Below, piece by piece: positions 9,591-19,845 of a stretch of 64,000 nt of DNA (position 1 is its first letter; the number at the start of each line of letters is the position of its first letter). The translations under genes were made by a program, and so were the position numbers. Below the pieces are notes generated by a model. That model made no database searches and had not been told where the DNA came from. It worked only from the letters and a program-made list of their open reading frames with translations. Location of the stretch: positions 16,245,988-16,309,987 of the forward strand of contig OW203726.1 of NCBI GenBank assembly GCA_934045075.1. Direction: 5' to 3'. This DNA is from Yponomeuta sedellus (lineage: Eukaryota > Arthropoda > Insecta > Lepidoptera > Yponomeutidae).

Positions 9591-11290
9591 CCACATTGCA
9601 GTGACATAGATGTGTAACTAGCGCTGAAAAATTATTCTGCGAATCGGTGGGCGGTGTTACCCATCGGAGCGAGTCCAATATTACTCGGAAAACTATTAAA
9701 GCACCCGCTAAAAATATTAAATACTCTAGCAAGGTATTTAATATTTTTCCATAACTTTGAAAGTTAATATTTTTAACCGCGTTATACATCAATGAAGTCG
9801 TTAAGTTGACGTTTCTGTATAAACCAATCATCACTCATGCTTTCCCGTAGTATCACCCAATCCACGTTCTCGATTCCATTACGCACAGAATGAACCAATT
9901 ACAGAGTGATTTACTCTGCAGCAAACGTTGAGCTCATTTCGTTGGCTAAGACTAAACGCGAGAACAGAGGTCGTTTTGTGTGTAATTTTTTTAGAAAAAA
10001 TACTTCTAAGGTTTTTTTTTATTCATAGTGACATTGAATTGTAACGATACAGAAAGCAACTCTCCGAATTTGGTGAATTTTTGGAATTACATAAAAACAC
10101 TATTTAAAGTAATCCGAACAAAAATAAGTACCTACTGATTTCCTTGAAGTAAAACTATTTCAATTTATTTTCATCCACCAACGTTGATGTTTGAAATCAT
10201 TCTGAAATCTGCGCTTCCTTAATAAAAACATTCACGACAATAACCATTCCAAGAAAAAAAAATTACAGCAACAAGTGCAGCAACACGATTGAAAAGCCAT
10301 TCAAGTAGGAAAACAATCCTTAAAACTACAAACAAATCCTTTGCCAACGTTTAATAATGCAACGAGCTGTGCCGCGTTGCACTGTCGACATTCGAGAGCG
10401 CAGCCAGCGAAACAAAAGAACCTTTACTGCAAATACTCCATTCGGCCGAGGAAGCTTTAGTCTCAAACTAATCTATTGTAACTAAGCCTGTCTGCCACCG
10501 GAATACCTACTAAGTGAAAATTCGATATGTGATTTGAAACCGCGGTGTAAGTAATCGTGATAACTCGTCCTATCGTCAAGTCGAAGAATTTACCGGTTGG
10601 TATTCAGTACTGTCGTTAGCACGTTAGCCTTTACAGGCGTGCAGTGTACTAAAACATACATTCAACTAAAATATAAAGGCTGATCTGTAGTCAACTGCAT
10701 GATAAATCAGAAGACGCATCAGCTTGAAAGTTCTTAGGAACGTTGTCACATGTCGCCATCATATTTATGCAGCAGAAATCGGGATCTGGATGTATCAACC
10801 CCACTCATACTTCATACTGCCGCAAGCCTTTATTAATATACTGGAATACTACCAGTGAGTAGTATTCCAGTATTTTTTACAGATATCTATTGCCCAAACG
10901 CCTCAAACTATTGTATAGACAAATCTTACAACTAAGTTTTACTCGGCCAAATTCTCGAATGTATTGTCTGTTTATTTTATCTCTATACTGGAACTTCTAC
11001 GGTAGGCCATATAATTTGGAGTGTAGAGGATACAATAATGGGACGAAAAGTAACACCACCACATGCCACACCCCCATAGTTTGCGTAAGTTTCTTGATGT
11101 AGAGTAAAGAACAGAAAATGAATGAAAAGAACAAAAAGTTGGTTACTGGCAACGGCAACTGACCTATGTCATATGTTGATTTTATATATTAATGAAACCT
11201 CTTACCTCCATTGCAGAAATACAAACACTGAAGAGACGGGACGAAGCTCACACAGAAGGGATGGGGCGAGGAAGCGAATTCTATGCAACG
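9591..11290. other. Mostly unassigned; one short hairpin
   Basis: Bases 10838-10852 and 10859-10873 form a perfect 15-bp inverted repeat (atactggaatactac) with a 6-nt loop. Otherwise nothing is recognised. ORFs up to 90 codons (9562-9834 minus, 10890-11102 plus) carry no identifiable domain. Confidence 0.35.
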
Positions 11291-11302
11291 CGTAGCTTCT
11301 TC

Positions 11303-11495
11303 CCAGTAGGACATCCCATTGCTGGACATAGGCCTTCTCTTAGAGAGAGAGTTCCACGCGTATCGGATTAGCAATTTGTAGAGCTGGTGTGTGAACACTC
11401 AGGTTTCCTCACGATGTTTCAATTGGGTCGGGATTCGAACCCACGATCTCCCGAATGTCAGGACAGCGTTTAACTGCTAAGTTACCATCGTTTTT
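11303..11495 (-). mobile_element. SINE family C with tRNA-like head
   Basis: Read on the minus strand, the head has a B box in 'gtgggttcgaatcccgacc', then 'atcgtgaggaaacctgag' and the C body, and ends in 'ggcctatgtccagcaatggg'. It is close to full length. The 69-codon minus ORF here is a by-product. Confidence 0.7.
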
Positions 11496-12310
11496 CCGCC
11501 CTACCAGTATTGGCCACGTTATTGAAAAACGTTACACCGTTTCTTCTATACCTATGTGGTTCAAAGCTTTTGCGTTGTTTAACGGTTATTGTCTTGGTAA
11601 AATAAACATGCAATCATAGCGTACATAATATACGATACCGGAACGAAGACATATTTCAATCCTCTGCTAGCAAGGAATTTCCTAACTTAGCCTCCTAAGT
11701 CCTGACCTTGAAAATAACAATTGTTTTCGTGAAAAATTTAGCACACTCGGTCTTAGAAGGTTGGTTAATTATTTGAAATTTACGACAACATTATAAAATT
11801 AAATGAAATGAAAAGTACAAGTCAAACTAGGTGTCCATTTCAAAATCTAGATCATATTGGAGAAAAAATGGACATAAAAGCTCCAAACTTGTCCTTTCAA
11901 AGTCCTTAATTAACAGTGTTTACATATATTCTTTACAAAACTCATGCATTTTGCATAATATAATTCCAGACATCATTGTAATGTAAATAGTGGTCTTAGA
12001 AGGTTGGTTAGTTATTTAAAATTTACGACAAAATTATTATAAATCCACTTTACTGATGCCGCGCGAATAGTGGCAAAGCTAATTATTCGCCAAAAAACCT
12101 GTACAGCGTGAAAGTAAAAAGACAAAGCAGCTCCGCTCTCTAATCAAGCTGTCATCGCTAACACTCTGTGAGCCGCGCAACCGTGCGATGCAGTCGCAAA
12201 CGCGCTGAAATAGCGAAGAAATGCTTTATACATTCAAAATTCACTGAAGGTAGCGGACGCTGAGTCATTGTGAGTAAAGTTTCGTTTGCAAAATGTATTA
12301 ATAGCATAAT
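11496..12310. other. Unassigned, with one short dispersed repeat
   Basis: The block 'tcttagaaggttggttaatt...tgaaatttacgacaa' at 11751 recurs at 11995 ('gtcttagaaggttggttagt'), a diverged local direct repeat about 244 bp apart. Nothing else is recognised. Confidence 0.4.
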
Positions 12311-12315
12311 ATTAA

Positions 12316-12537
12316 GCAGAGTTTACATCCGACAGCAGGCCTTTCATCTCAGATAGAGAGTATAAATAAGTAAATAAATAGTATTTCTTAACGATTCGCG
12401 ATACTCATTCATAGTTATATATAAAACGCCCTTGCGTTTAATATATAACTATGAATGAGTAAAATAATAAGAGAACTTACTTATTATTTATTTATCTATA
12501 TGAGATTAGAAGCCTACCGTTGAATGTAAACGCTGCT
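12316..12537. mobile_element. Foldback element with a strong central hairpin
   Basis: The outer arms are imperfectly complementary ('gcagagtttacat' at about 12317 against 'atgtaaacgctgc' at about 12523). The central arms 12403-12429 and 12434-12460 (actcattcatagttatatat + aaaacgc) are nearly perfect with a 4-nt loop. The segment 'gattcgcgatactcat' is shared with 15.39 kb and 32.15 kb, linking it to family Q. No ORF is present. Confidence 0.65.
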
Positions 12538-13220
12538 ATCTACGTAATGTGATGATTTATACACTGTCCAATGGCAGCTTCACTCACACTTGATGGGTGT
12601 GAGTGAAACCCAAAAATCACTCAAACGCTTGGGACATTTTCTTTTAGATAGATAAAAATCATTTTGTGCGGAGCCAACCAAGCCGCAGGTTTTTTCACAT
12701 ACCACACGCTAACGGTAAAGGAAGACATTGACAGGAAACAAATAACTTCCACACAACATAACATGTGGCAAAAATTTGCTACTCGGTTGCTTAACAGTAT
12801 ATAAAGTAGCTTTCACCACTTTGCCGTCGTCGGTAGATTTTTGCACAAAGAAACGACTGACAACCATAAACAGTTTGTTAACTACATTAAACCAGGGAGT
12901 TCGAGTCGACGTCGTGCTAGTCTTAATCAATGTGCTGGAGTTAAGTCACTCTATCTGAATCAATCTATCAACGAACTAAGCTCGCACATATAATTAGTCT
13001 TCACTAGGAAACAAAAACAGGCACAGTCACCATTAAATTAAAAGAAGAAGACTAGATCAAAGCAACTGCAAAACAGTTCTAATGTGTAATGAACGGAGAG
13101 CTGATAAAAGAACTACGGAGAATGTTGCCTGGGAGGCGTCGGGGAACAAAAAAAAACTTAATCGCTAAAGAAATCTGAGCGCCACACACGGGCGGGCGTT
13201 GTTAAATAGAGCAAACAACT
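12538..13220. other. Unassigned; small C-like patch
   Basis: Bases 12697-12740 resemble the central SINE C segment ('ataccacacgctaacggt', 'aaggaagacatt'). The overlapping 73- and 60-codon ORFs near 12.8 kb are unrecognised. Confidence 0.3.
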
Positions 13221-13229
13221 TGGATCGGA

Positions 13230-13315
13230 ATTTGGGCTGTTTTGGGGTTCCGAAGTCAAATATGGAATTCTTATAGGTTCTTCATATCCGTCCGTCCGTC
13301 TATTTGTGACTTAGC
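13230..13315. mobile_element. Fragment of 'gggttccg' dispersed repeat
   Basis: The blocks 'ggggttccgaagtcaaatat' and 'tccgtccgtccgtctatttg' resemble the 5' portion of the element at 45.13 kb. The copy is truncated. Confidence 0.35.
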
Positions 13316-13600
13316 ACAAAGAACACAAGTACCAGAAAACTGGAATTAAGAGTAGATACCTATACTTATTAACCATACCGTCAAAAGGTAAAATTAAATC
13401 TCAAGAAAAAAGTTAATGAAAACAAGTTATTCATTAAACCTTAACTAAATCAGGTATGCAATATTTTTCTCGCCTACACCATATAATAGGAAGATTATCG
13501 TTAGATTAGTCTTTTAAGAATATTGTACGAAAAACATTTCTCGACTTATAGATCCGATTGCGAAATATTAAGCTTTTTATATTCTTCTTAACTACAATTT

Positions 13601-13813
13601 AAAAAAAAACCTATTTAGAGGCTAAAATTCCACCCATGCCGGGACTCGAACCTGCGACCTCTGGCTAACCGTGCCAGCGCTCTCCCAACTGAGGTAGTGG
13701 GCGTCAGTGAAATTTCGAACCTCTTTAAAATACTCTCTGTATTACGTACAGGCAGCAACATCTGGCTGAAGTAATTTGCATCACTTGCAGCCCCGATGCA
13801 AGTGATGCAAATG
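13601..13813 (-). mobile_element. SINE family A copy with foldback leader
   Basis: The inverted tRNA-like part (13632-13700) and leader are clear: 'ctatttagaggctaaaatt' then 'gggactcgaacctgcgacc'. The left end is again at AATTTAAAAA, the recurrent arm boundary, and no tail is present there. At the other end the leader folds on itself: 'atttgcatcacttgc' is followed, after a 9-nt spacer, by its reverse complement. This looks like an inverted-arm copy whose sense half is lost. Confidence 0.6.
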
Positions 13814-13869
13814 TTGCAGATGCACTGAGTGCACTATCTGGGAAATGCCCATAAAAATGTGACTTTATA

Positions 13870-14070
13870 TCATTCGGAAACCTGAGAGTATGAACTATGT
13901 ACTCACATTCCTCAGACTACAAAAGCGATAGAAATTACAAATCCGCGGTGAGCACGCGTAGTTGATAACTAATTATTAATAATTGTTTAAGTTTAAGTTG
14001 CCTAAAAGGCAAACCTGTAAAAGAGAAGACCAGTGCCCTGCTGTAAGACGGAAATAGGCTACATAGATGT
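13870..14070 (+). mobile_element. SINE family C remnant
   Basis: Degenerate C blocks appear in order: 'ggaaacctgagagtatgaac', 'aatccgcggtgagcacgcg', 'gagaagaccagtgccctgct'. An AT-rich insertion separates the last two. Confidence 0.5.
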
Positions 14071-14797
14071 AAAAAAAGATGTAATAACTTTTTAAATTTT
14101 AAACCAGACCATTCACGCAGCGTTTTCGACGCCAGTTTGTGTGCCCGTGAGGTGGATTGCAACAAAACAACCCCCAGACCCGGTGCACCGACTGAAATCT
14201 TGTGCTTCAGAGCTATAAGTAATCCTCTTAAGGCTGCTTTTACACCTGGCGCTCGAATTCAAACTTAGTTTTCGATAGAGACATTGGGCGTAAGAAGGTA
14301 ACAATTTTAGTGGTCAATTCTCTTCGTACAATTAAAACTAGTAACTAATTCTAATATTACGCCATAAATCTCTACCAAAATACTAAGTTTATGAAAATGG
14401 TGCGTATTTTCTAGTTACGTCTCAGAACTCATTTGTCAAAAGTTCAAGTTCAAATTTAATTCAAGTAATATTTATTATCGTAAAGAATAATACACAGAGG
14501 CAAAAAAAATTTATAAAACATTGCTTAGACAAATAAAGGTTTAATATGTGTAAGTAACTTAGAGCAACGGTGACCCCACCCTAGGCGCAGCCTATATCGT
14601 GGGCGCCACGACATAATTGGGCGTTATATTGACATTACAAAGATGTCAGACTTAAAAGAAGCCTTAACCACTCAAACGTCCGCGTCGCGCGGCCATGTGT
14701 AAGCCTCAAACGTCCGCGCGCGCGAATTACATTTTTTGTGCGCCGAGCGGTCGGTACAATTTTTAGAAAAACTGTAATATAAAAATTATAACTTTAT
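14071..14797. other. Unassigned
   Basis: A GC-rich patch at 14660-14760 repeats 'cgtccgcg' next to CGCGCG runs. No family or gene is recognised. Confidence 0.25.
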
Positions 14798-14867
14798 ACT
14801 ATTTTTATTTTTAATGCACTAACCCGTGCTAAGGACAATAAAACAAGCTTCTAAAATTGGTTTTTAA
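14798..14867 (-). mobile_element. SINE family A tail fragment
   Basis: The inverted tail 'actatttttatttttaatgc' plus 'actaacccgtgctaaggaca' is followed by a diverged remnant. The tRNA-like part is missing. It abuts foldback element F. Confidence 0.65.
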
Positions 14868-15163
14868 AATTATAACTTGTTTTATAATACGTTTTTGTCT
14901 AAAAGTGAACATGAGAAATCTTAAAAACTGTGATAACTATATTTAGGACCTACAGTCTCGAATATAGGATCAACGATCTAGGACTTTAACCGATTTAAAG
15001 TCCTAGGATATTAATACTGCATTCTAGGCTGTATGGTCTACAAATAGTTATTACAGATATTCAGATTTCGCATGTTTACTTTTTGAAAAAAAAACGTTAA
15101 ATAAAACATCTTATGATTTCTATTCCATTGGTGGCGCTAGTTAGCTCCCCTAAGCGCCTTAAC
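14868..15163. mobile_element. Foldback element family F
   Basis: The two arms of roughly 120-150 bp are imperfect reverse complements, centred on 'ctaggactttaaccgattta' at about 14979. The left arm has 'aagtgaacatgagaaatctt'. The right arm, inverted, has 'aaagtaaacatgcgaaatct'. The right side extends into 'ccattggtggcgctagttag'. Related arms occur at 3.23 and 6.21-6.36 kb. There is no ORF, which suggests a non-autonomous hairpin element. Confidence 0.65.
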
Positions 15164-15329
15164 AGAAACTCTGAATTGTCTTTCTTAAGGTCTTTTCACA
15201 TTTAATTTGTGAATGCGCAGAGGAAGCGCGTTTTGATGAGCTCGTTATCAACGCGTATTCGCAGATTACAAACGCAACGATCGCATGCAAATGTTACAAA
15301 GTGCAGCCTTGCGTTTTCTGAGTCCTGCT

Positions 15330-15600
15330 TAGTAAGTACGATGACGATAGTCGCGCGTTTAAATGTCAAACTCGCGACTTACATCAATTCGCGATACTCA
15401 TACATATTAAGCGGGTCTAATCGCGACTACCCACAATTGACTGTACTTGCCACTTTAGTCTAGCCGAGACCACGGCAACTGTAACGCTGCCGAAACGTCG
15501 GGAAATAAGGTAATTTAATAAGGTAATGAAATAAGCTACGTTTTACCTAATAAATAATCGCGATTAATCCCATTTAATATATAACTATCAATTGTCAAAT
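15330..15600. mobile_element. Dispersed repeat Q with CGAAACGTCGG
   Basis: In order the segment contains 'gtcgcgcgtttaaatgtcaa', 'attcgcgatactcataca', 'agccgagaccacggcaactg', 'gccgaaacgtcggg' and 'acctaataaataatcgcgat'. Pieces recur at 12.4, 25.25, 32.07, 39.70 and, loosely, 21.0 kb. The class is unknown. The 84-codon ORF at 15209-15463 runs through it and is unremarkable. Confidence 0.5.
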
Positions 15601-17170
15601 TCTGGAATTTCATTCAAATTCTGACATCTTGTTCTGCGTTATGAAAGCGTTCGAAAAAAGGTGTGTGCTTAGGCCTTTACACTTAGTGATGTACCGAAAC
15701 AGTGTTCGGCTAAATACGCTTCAGTAACTGAGGGAAAAGGCTATTTTTTTCATTTATATTTCATCTTTTGCCCACGCATACAGAAACAGTTTATAAAACA
15801 GGCTACAACAACAACAACAAAATAAATAATACGAACTTGTGTAACCTAGTTACTACTTAGATTGTAACCTGTTGGTGGTTAAAAAATTAATTTTATTTTT
15901 TTCTTATATTTATTATCCCAGCCTTTTGCCCTACAGAGGGAAACGCATATTATGAAGTGTACATAATATTCTTTATGAATTCATTTTTAATACTGCCTAT
16001 CAAATACTTGTCCATCCTACTTAATAATCCTTCAGCCATATTTAATCATGTTATTGGTGATTTTTAGGACCCACGGCCCTGAAGTTAGGGCATAAAACCC
16101 AGGTACAGATCACATAAACACCAAAAACGGCCATTTTTACCATAAATGCTAGTCGCAGGTCCGTGATTCTAGAAAGCCAACATGATTAGGAGATTGGCCT
16201 GACTTTTGCAAAAACGACCTGTAAAAAAGATATATAAACCTTTCCATTGTAGCTCCAGTATTACTGCATGGAGCCCCTCAATTGTACTGTGTTCTATGTA
16301 GATTTACCAAGAACGAGATTTACTCACAAATTATTTGTGGCAACTACTGTTTTCCCCAACTATATTGTTTAACGCGAATTCACAGGATACAATTAAGTGG
16401 AAATCCCAGTTTTGGAGCTTCAAATAGACGGGCTTGCACAACATATGTGTAGTAACCTGTTCACGTCAAAGCTTATTCATAATACTACTCAAAACGGGAT
16501 GATTTATTTGCCAAATATGAACCTAATTAATATTGTGCAGCGCTCTGAGTCTACGAGTATATAGCACGATTAGTTAAAACAAGGGACTACATCACTATTT
16601 GTCTCTAATATCTAAGATCTATTAGCTCTACTGTCGTTTTCGCGGTCCTGCCCGATTTATAAGAAGCAAAACGTGTTTTTTGACAGGATTTTTTCTAGAA
16701 CTAATGCTGGCAAAAGAGCTCCCTTAAACATAATGTCGATTTCAACGTAAAGAATTCACATTATGTTTGCTAAATGTCAATGTACAATGTAAAATGTACA
16801 ATACAAAGATCCTGACAAATGCATGAGCTGTATTGATTTGTTAACTTTATTTTGTTTTTATCTAATATTTTTCTAAGAAATAAGAAATCTGCACTCTGCG
16901 GTCGTGTATACGTAACAATGATTATTGTTATTATTACCACGTGCGTACTTAACTACTTGTGTCGTTCTAAAGCAGTTGCTTTATTGTTCGTGAATTTAAG
17001 ATCATTTTTACATTTTGTATGCGCCTTTTATCTATGCTATTAAAGTTAATTATCTGTGGGAAATGCTGAGGAATTGGCAAAATGTACTAAAGTGATTCTA
17101 TTATTTTTATTTTCTAAGTTTTTCAAGTCCGTTTTTTCTCCTTGAATAAATAAAATAAAATATATAAATT
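15601..17170. other. Mostly unassigned; one 38.3-kb-type fragment
   Basis: Bases 16740-16795 ('ttcaacgtaaagaattcaca', 'gtttgctaaatgtcaa') match one arm of the inverted-repeat element at 38.35-38.72 kb. The rest shows no recognised feature. The 63-codon ORF at 16852-17043 has no motif. Confidence 0.35.
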
Positions 17171-17210
17171 CTAATTAAAACAGTTTTTATAAGTATTTAT
17201 GCTCGGTTTC

Positions 17211-17419
17211 GGCACTTTTTCAGGTGCCATGGTCTCGGATGACTGAGGTGACAGGCGTAGAAAGCATTGACGGTTAGTTTACTACCGTCGGCAAAAATTA
17301 CAAAAGTTAATTATGAATTAATTGTAATTTTTGCCGAGGGTAGTAAACTAACCGTTAATGCTTTCTAAAAGACGCCTGTCACCTCGGTCATCTGAGACCA
17401 CGGCACCTGAAAAAGTGCC
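17211..17419. mobile_element. Long foldback (family H), copy 1
   Basis: The arms of about 95 bp are near-perfect reverse complements. They run from 'ggcactttttcaggtgcc' to 'gcaaaaattacaa' on the left and back again on the right, with an 18-nt AT-rich loop (aagttaattatgaattaa). The left flank 'attaaaacagtttttata' resembles the terminal block of copies 2 and 3. The class is unknown and there is no coding potential. Confidence 0.75.
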
Positions 17420-17817
17420 AAAAGTGTATTGAGAAATTCTCGCCGTTAATTCATAACTGTCTCGTTTAATCTGAAGTGACAGAGCAATATTGAATTGGAT
17501 TTACCTTGTAAAGTTCTCAATTCGGAAAACAGCGCTGTGATAAATTGAGTCTGAATACAGAGCCCTAGGATGGTTTAAAAGCCATAGCAAAATGAATGTG
17601 CCACAGCATTAATGATCGAATACGCAATTTTTTTTTAACTAAATAAGATTGCCTAAAAGTAATAGTATATGTAGACGCCATTTTAAAATGCTAACAACGT
17701 AACCACCGCTTTCAAACCACTCAGATTTCAGCATCCGCAGCATACCCCTACATATTTTTGGAGGAAACAATATCAACCTTTTAGTATTTTCTAAGGTTAA
17801 CACGAGCAGTAGACATA

Positions 17818-18058
17818 ATTAAAACTGTTTTTACACGGATTTATGCTCGTTTATTACATTTTTACAATTTTCCGACGTTTCGGCACTTTTTCAGTTGCCG
17901 TGATCTCGGATGACTGAGGTGACAGGCGTCTTTTAGAAAGCCTTAACGGTTAGTTTACTACCCTCGGCAAAAATTACAATTAATTCATAATTAACTTTTG
18001 TAATTTTTGCGAAAAATGTAATAAACGAGCATAAATCCGTGTAAAAACAGTTTTAATG
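17818..18058. mobile_element. Foldback family H, copy 2
   Basis: The terminal inverted repeats of about 46-47 bp are identical in the stretch attaaaactgtttttacacgg...tacattttt. Inside are 'ccgacgtttcggcacttttt' and a smaller hairpin (gcaaaaattacaa / ttgtaatttttgc). The 35-bp block to the left ('agtattttctaaggttaaca...') also precedes copy 3 at 51.31 kb, so the full unit is longer than the hairpin. No clear target duplication is seen. Confidence 0.7.
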
Positions 18059-18061
18059 ATA

Positions 18062-18170
18062 TCAACCCTTTGTAGGTATTGTTTCAATGGGGCACGGGTG
18101 ACTTCCTGCATCGCGGGAAAGGTAGGCCATACTCCATCCACCACGGCGGCTAGGTCCGGGTTGGTGCGCC
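18062..18170 (-). mobile_element. SINE B 3' end
   Basis: The inverted tail 'atggggcacgggtgacttcc' is followed by 'ggtaggccatactccatcc' and 'taggtccgggttggtg'. It stops where SINE K starts. Confidence 0.65.
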
Positions 18171-18177
18171 GGGGTAG

Positions 18178-18420
18178 CGGTCTCGGTGGCGCAGCGTTTT
18201 GGCACGCTGACTGTAAAACCAAAAGTCTCGGGTTCGATCCCCGGCCGGGTCAAACTAGGAAACGAACTTTTCTAGTTTGATGTTATCTGTGCATTTATTA
18301 AATTAAATCTATCGTTGCGTGAGCACCTGTAACACAAGTCATTTAGTTGTACTTAGTATAGGGCTAACGAGATCTGTGTAATATGTCCATGAATATTTAT
18401 TTATTTACTATTTATTTTAC
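18178..18420 (+). mobile_element. SINE family K with tRNA-like head
   Basis: The head (18179-18251) has an A-box-like 'ggtggcgcagcg', a CTGTAAA loop that would read GTA, and a B box in 'gggttcgatcccc'. The body includes a small inverted repeat, 'aaactaggaaacgaac / gttcgtttcctagttt', as judged against the 8.7-8.86 kb copy. It ends in 'ccatgaatatttatttattt'. Disrupted stems make a working tRNA unlikely. Confidence 0.7.
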
Positions 18421-19110
18421 AATTTATTGTTTTACGACAATACAATTATTTAATTAATATTACACGTAATTATAAAGTTATCAATGTATCATCAAAAGAA
18501 GAGAGTCAGAATGAGTACCTCAGTCAAACTAACTTTACAATCAGATTGAAACGAGTTTTAAAACAGCAGCAGAAGATACGTAACTCAAAAACTCACCCCA
18601 TGTCACAAAACAATCACGTGTGAAATGAGAAACCTAATAGCCAAAAATCTAATTCCTACCAATAAAAAAGAACGGGGGAGAATTTCGACCAAAAGTTGGG
18701 GCCCGCCGAAAGTTTGATGGGAAAGTTACTCGCAAATTGACAGGCCCGACAACCGACGTTCGAAGAGCCTCTAGAATTAAACCAATAAAATTTATTCTTA
18801 ACCAATTTGCTTTGGCATGTTAAAGTCTTTTCTGAATAAATATCGAGCGAGGAATTCGGTAAGGGACGTCTAGGCGGTAATACTTCGATCTAATAGGGGA
18901 TGTATTAGCAAAGGGCAAGATAAAAGTACCGGAATACGGCGTATTCACGCTCACCGGTTTCCGGCAAGTACCGATGAATGTTAAACGTTGAAGCAGAGGT
19001 GGCAAGTGGCAGTCACTGGTGTCTGCCTACCTCTCTGGGATATAGGCATAATTTATGCTATATAATGTTGAATTCGCTATTATTTAGGTCCCTGCATACG
19101 GTGTTATACG
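18421..19110. other. Unassigned
   Basis: No repeat, RNA gene or meaningful ORF is recognised. The sequence is AT-rich at its start. Confidence 0.25.
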
Positions 19111-19127
19111 GGTCCCTGCATACGGCG

Positions 19128-19466
19128 AAGCGCTAGTGGCTCGTGTAGTGATTGAAATCAACAAAAGGTGCGGTCAGGTGCTGGATGGGTGACCGTCCCG
19201 TTACTACTGCTAGTTGCATTTTTCTGAGTGATTCCGTGCTTCGCAAGGCACGTTAAGCCGTGGGTGCCGGCTGCCATGCAATGGCAGTCGTTAAGCCATG
19301 TCAGAGGCCTTATGGGTGGCTTGATAAGTTCTGACAGTAAGGCCCGCCACTGTCTAACAAACCTCCACCAACCCGGACTTGGCCCCCGTGGTGGGGTATG
19401 GCCTAACCTTCCTGCAATACAGGAAGAGACAAGTGCCCCCGCAGTGGGGACATACAGGACAATCGC
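19128..19466 (+). mobile_element. 5S-like SINE B, near full length
   Basis: The copy carries 'gtgcggtcaggtgctggatg' plus 'ggtgaccgtcccg' from 5S rRNA, then the B body and the tail 'gcagtggggacata'. The direct repeat 'gcatacgg' lies at both ends. The left one is itself part of a local 'ggtccctgcatacgg' duplication at 19.09-19.13 kb. The ORFs of 121 and 116 codons on opposite strands are by-products. Confidence 0.75.
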
Positions 19467-19584
19467 ATACGGTGTTAACGCAGGGACTAAACTGACCAGT
19501 CTTTTCATGTGCTTACGCTTCATTAGGTCTTGTTTACCACTGCTTCGATTTATGATTACTGTTTGTAACCAAACGTAGATTATC

Positions 19585-19631
19585 GCAATGGTATTACATT
19601 TTTATGTACAATATAAATGTAATACCATTGC
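19585..19631. repeat. Short perfect hairpin
   Basis: The 17-bp arms gcaatggtattacattt and their reverse complement are separated by 13 nt. No flanking duplication is evident. Confidence 0.7.
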
Positions 19632-19754
19632 TTTTAAGTAATTGATAATATTGTTTATCGAGACGACAAGAACATTTCCTTACAAACGATTTCCATATTA
19701 CCCTGTAAAGAAGAAAATCCCGTTCTTGTTTTCAGACGTTAATTCTGTAGCTAT

Positions 19755-19845
19755 TACTATCATTATTTTTTTATTTTAACTCTTTATTGCACTAACTACA
19801 TGAGTAAATATACAGGGGTGAGCTTAATGCAAGAAGCATTGAGTA
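19755..19845 (-). mobile_element. Retroposon 3' end P, minus copy
   Basis: In reverse complement it reads 'aatgcttcttgcattaagct ... gtgcaataaag', matching the block inserted in SINE B at 8.44-8.52 kb. The 96-codon ORF at 19800-20090 starts in it and has no recognisable domain. Confidence 0.55.

Noticed and set aside
18179..18251. tRNA-like sequence that would read anticodon GTA
   Set aside because: Stems are disrupted and the sequence continues into a dispersed SINE body also found at 8.7 kb.
19158..19578. Overlapping ORFs of 121 and 116 codons
   Set aside because: Both are by-products of SINE B. Similar peptides appear at 7.7, 24.2, 29.3 and 53.1 kb.
19585..19631. microRNA precursor
   Set aside because: A short perfect stem with no bulges, and no sign of conservation. 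Many comparable foldbacks in this window belong to mobile elements.
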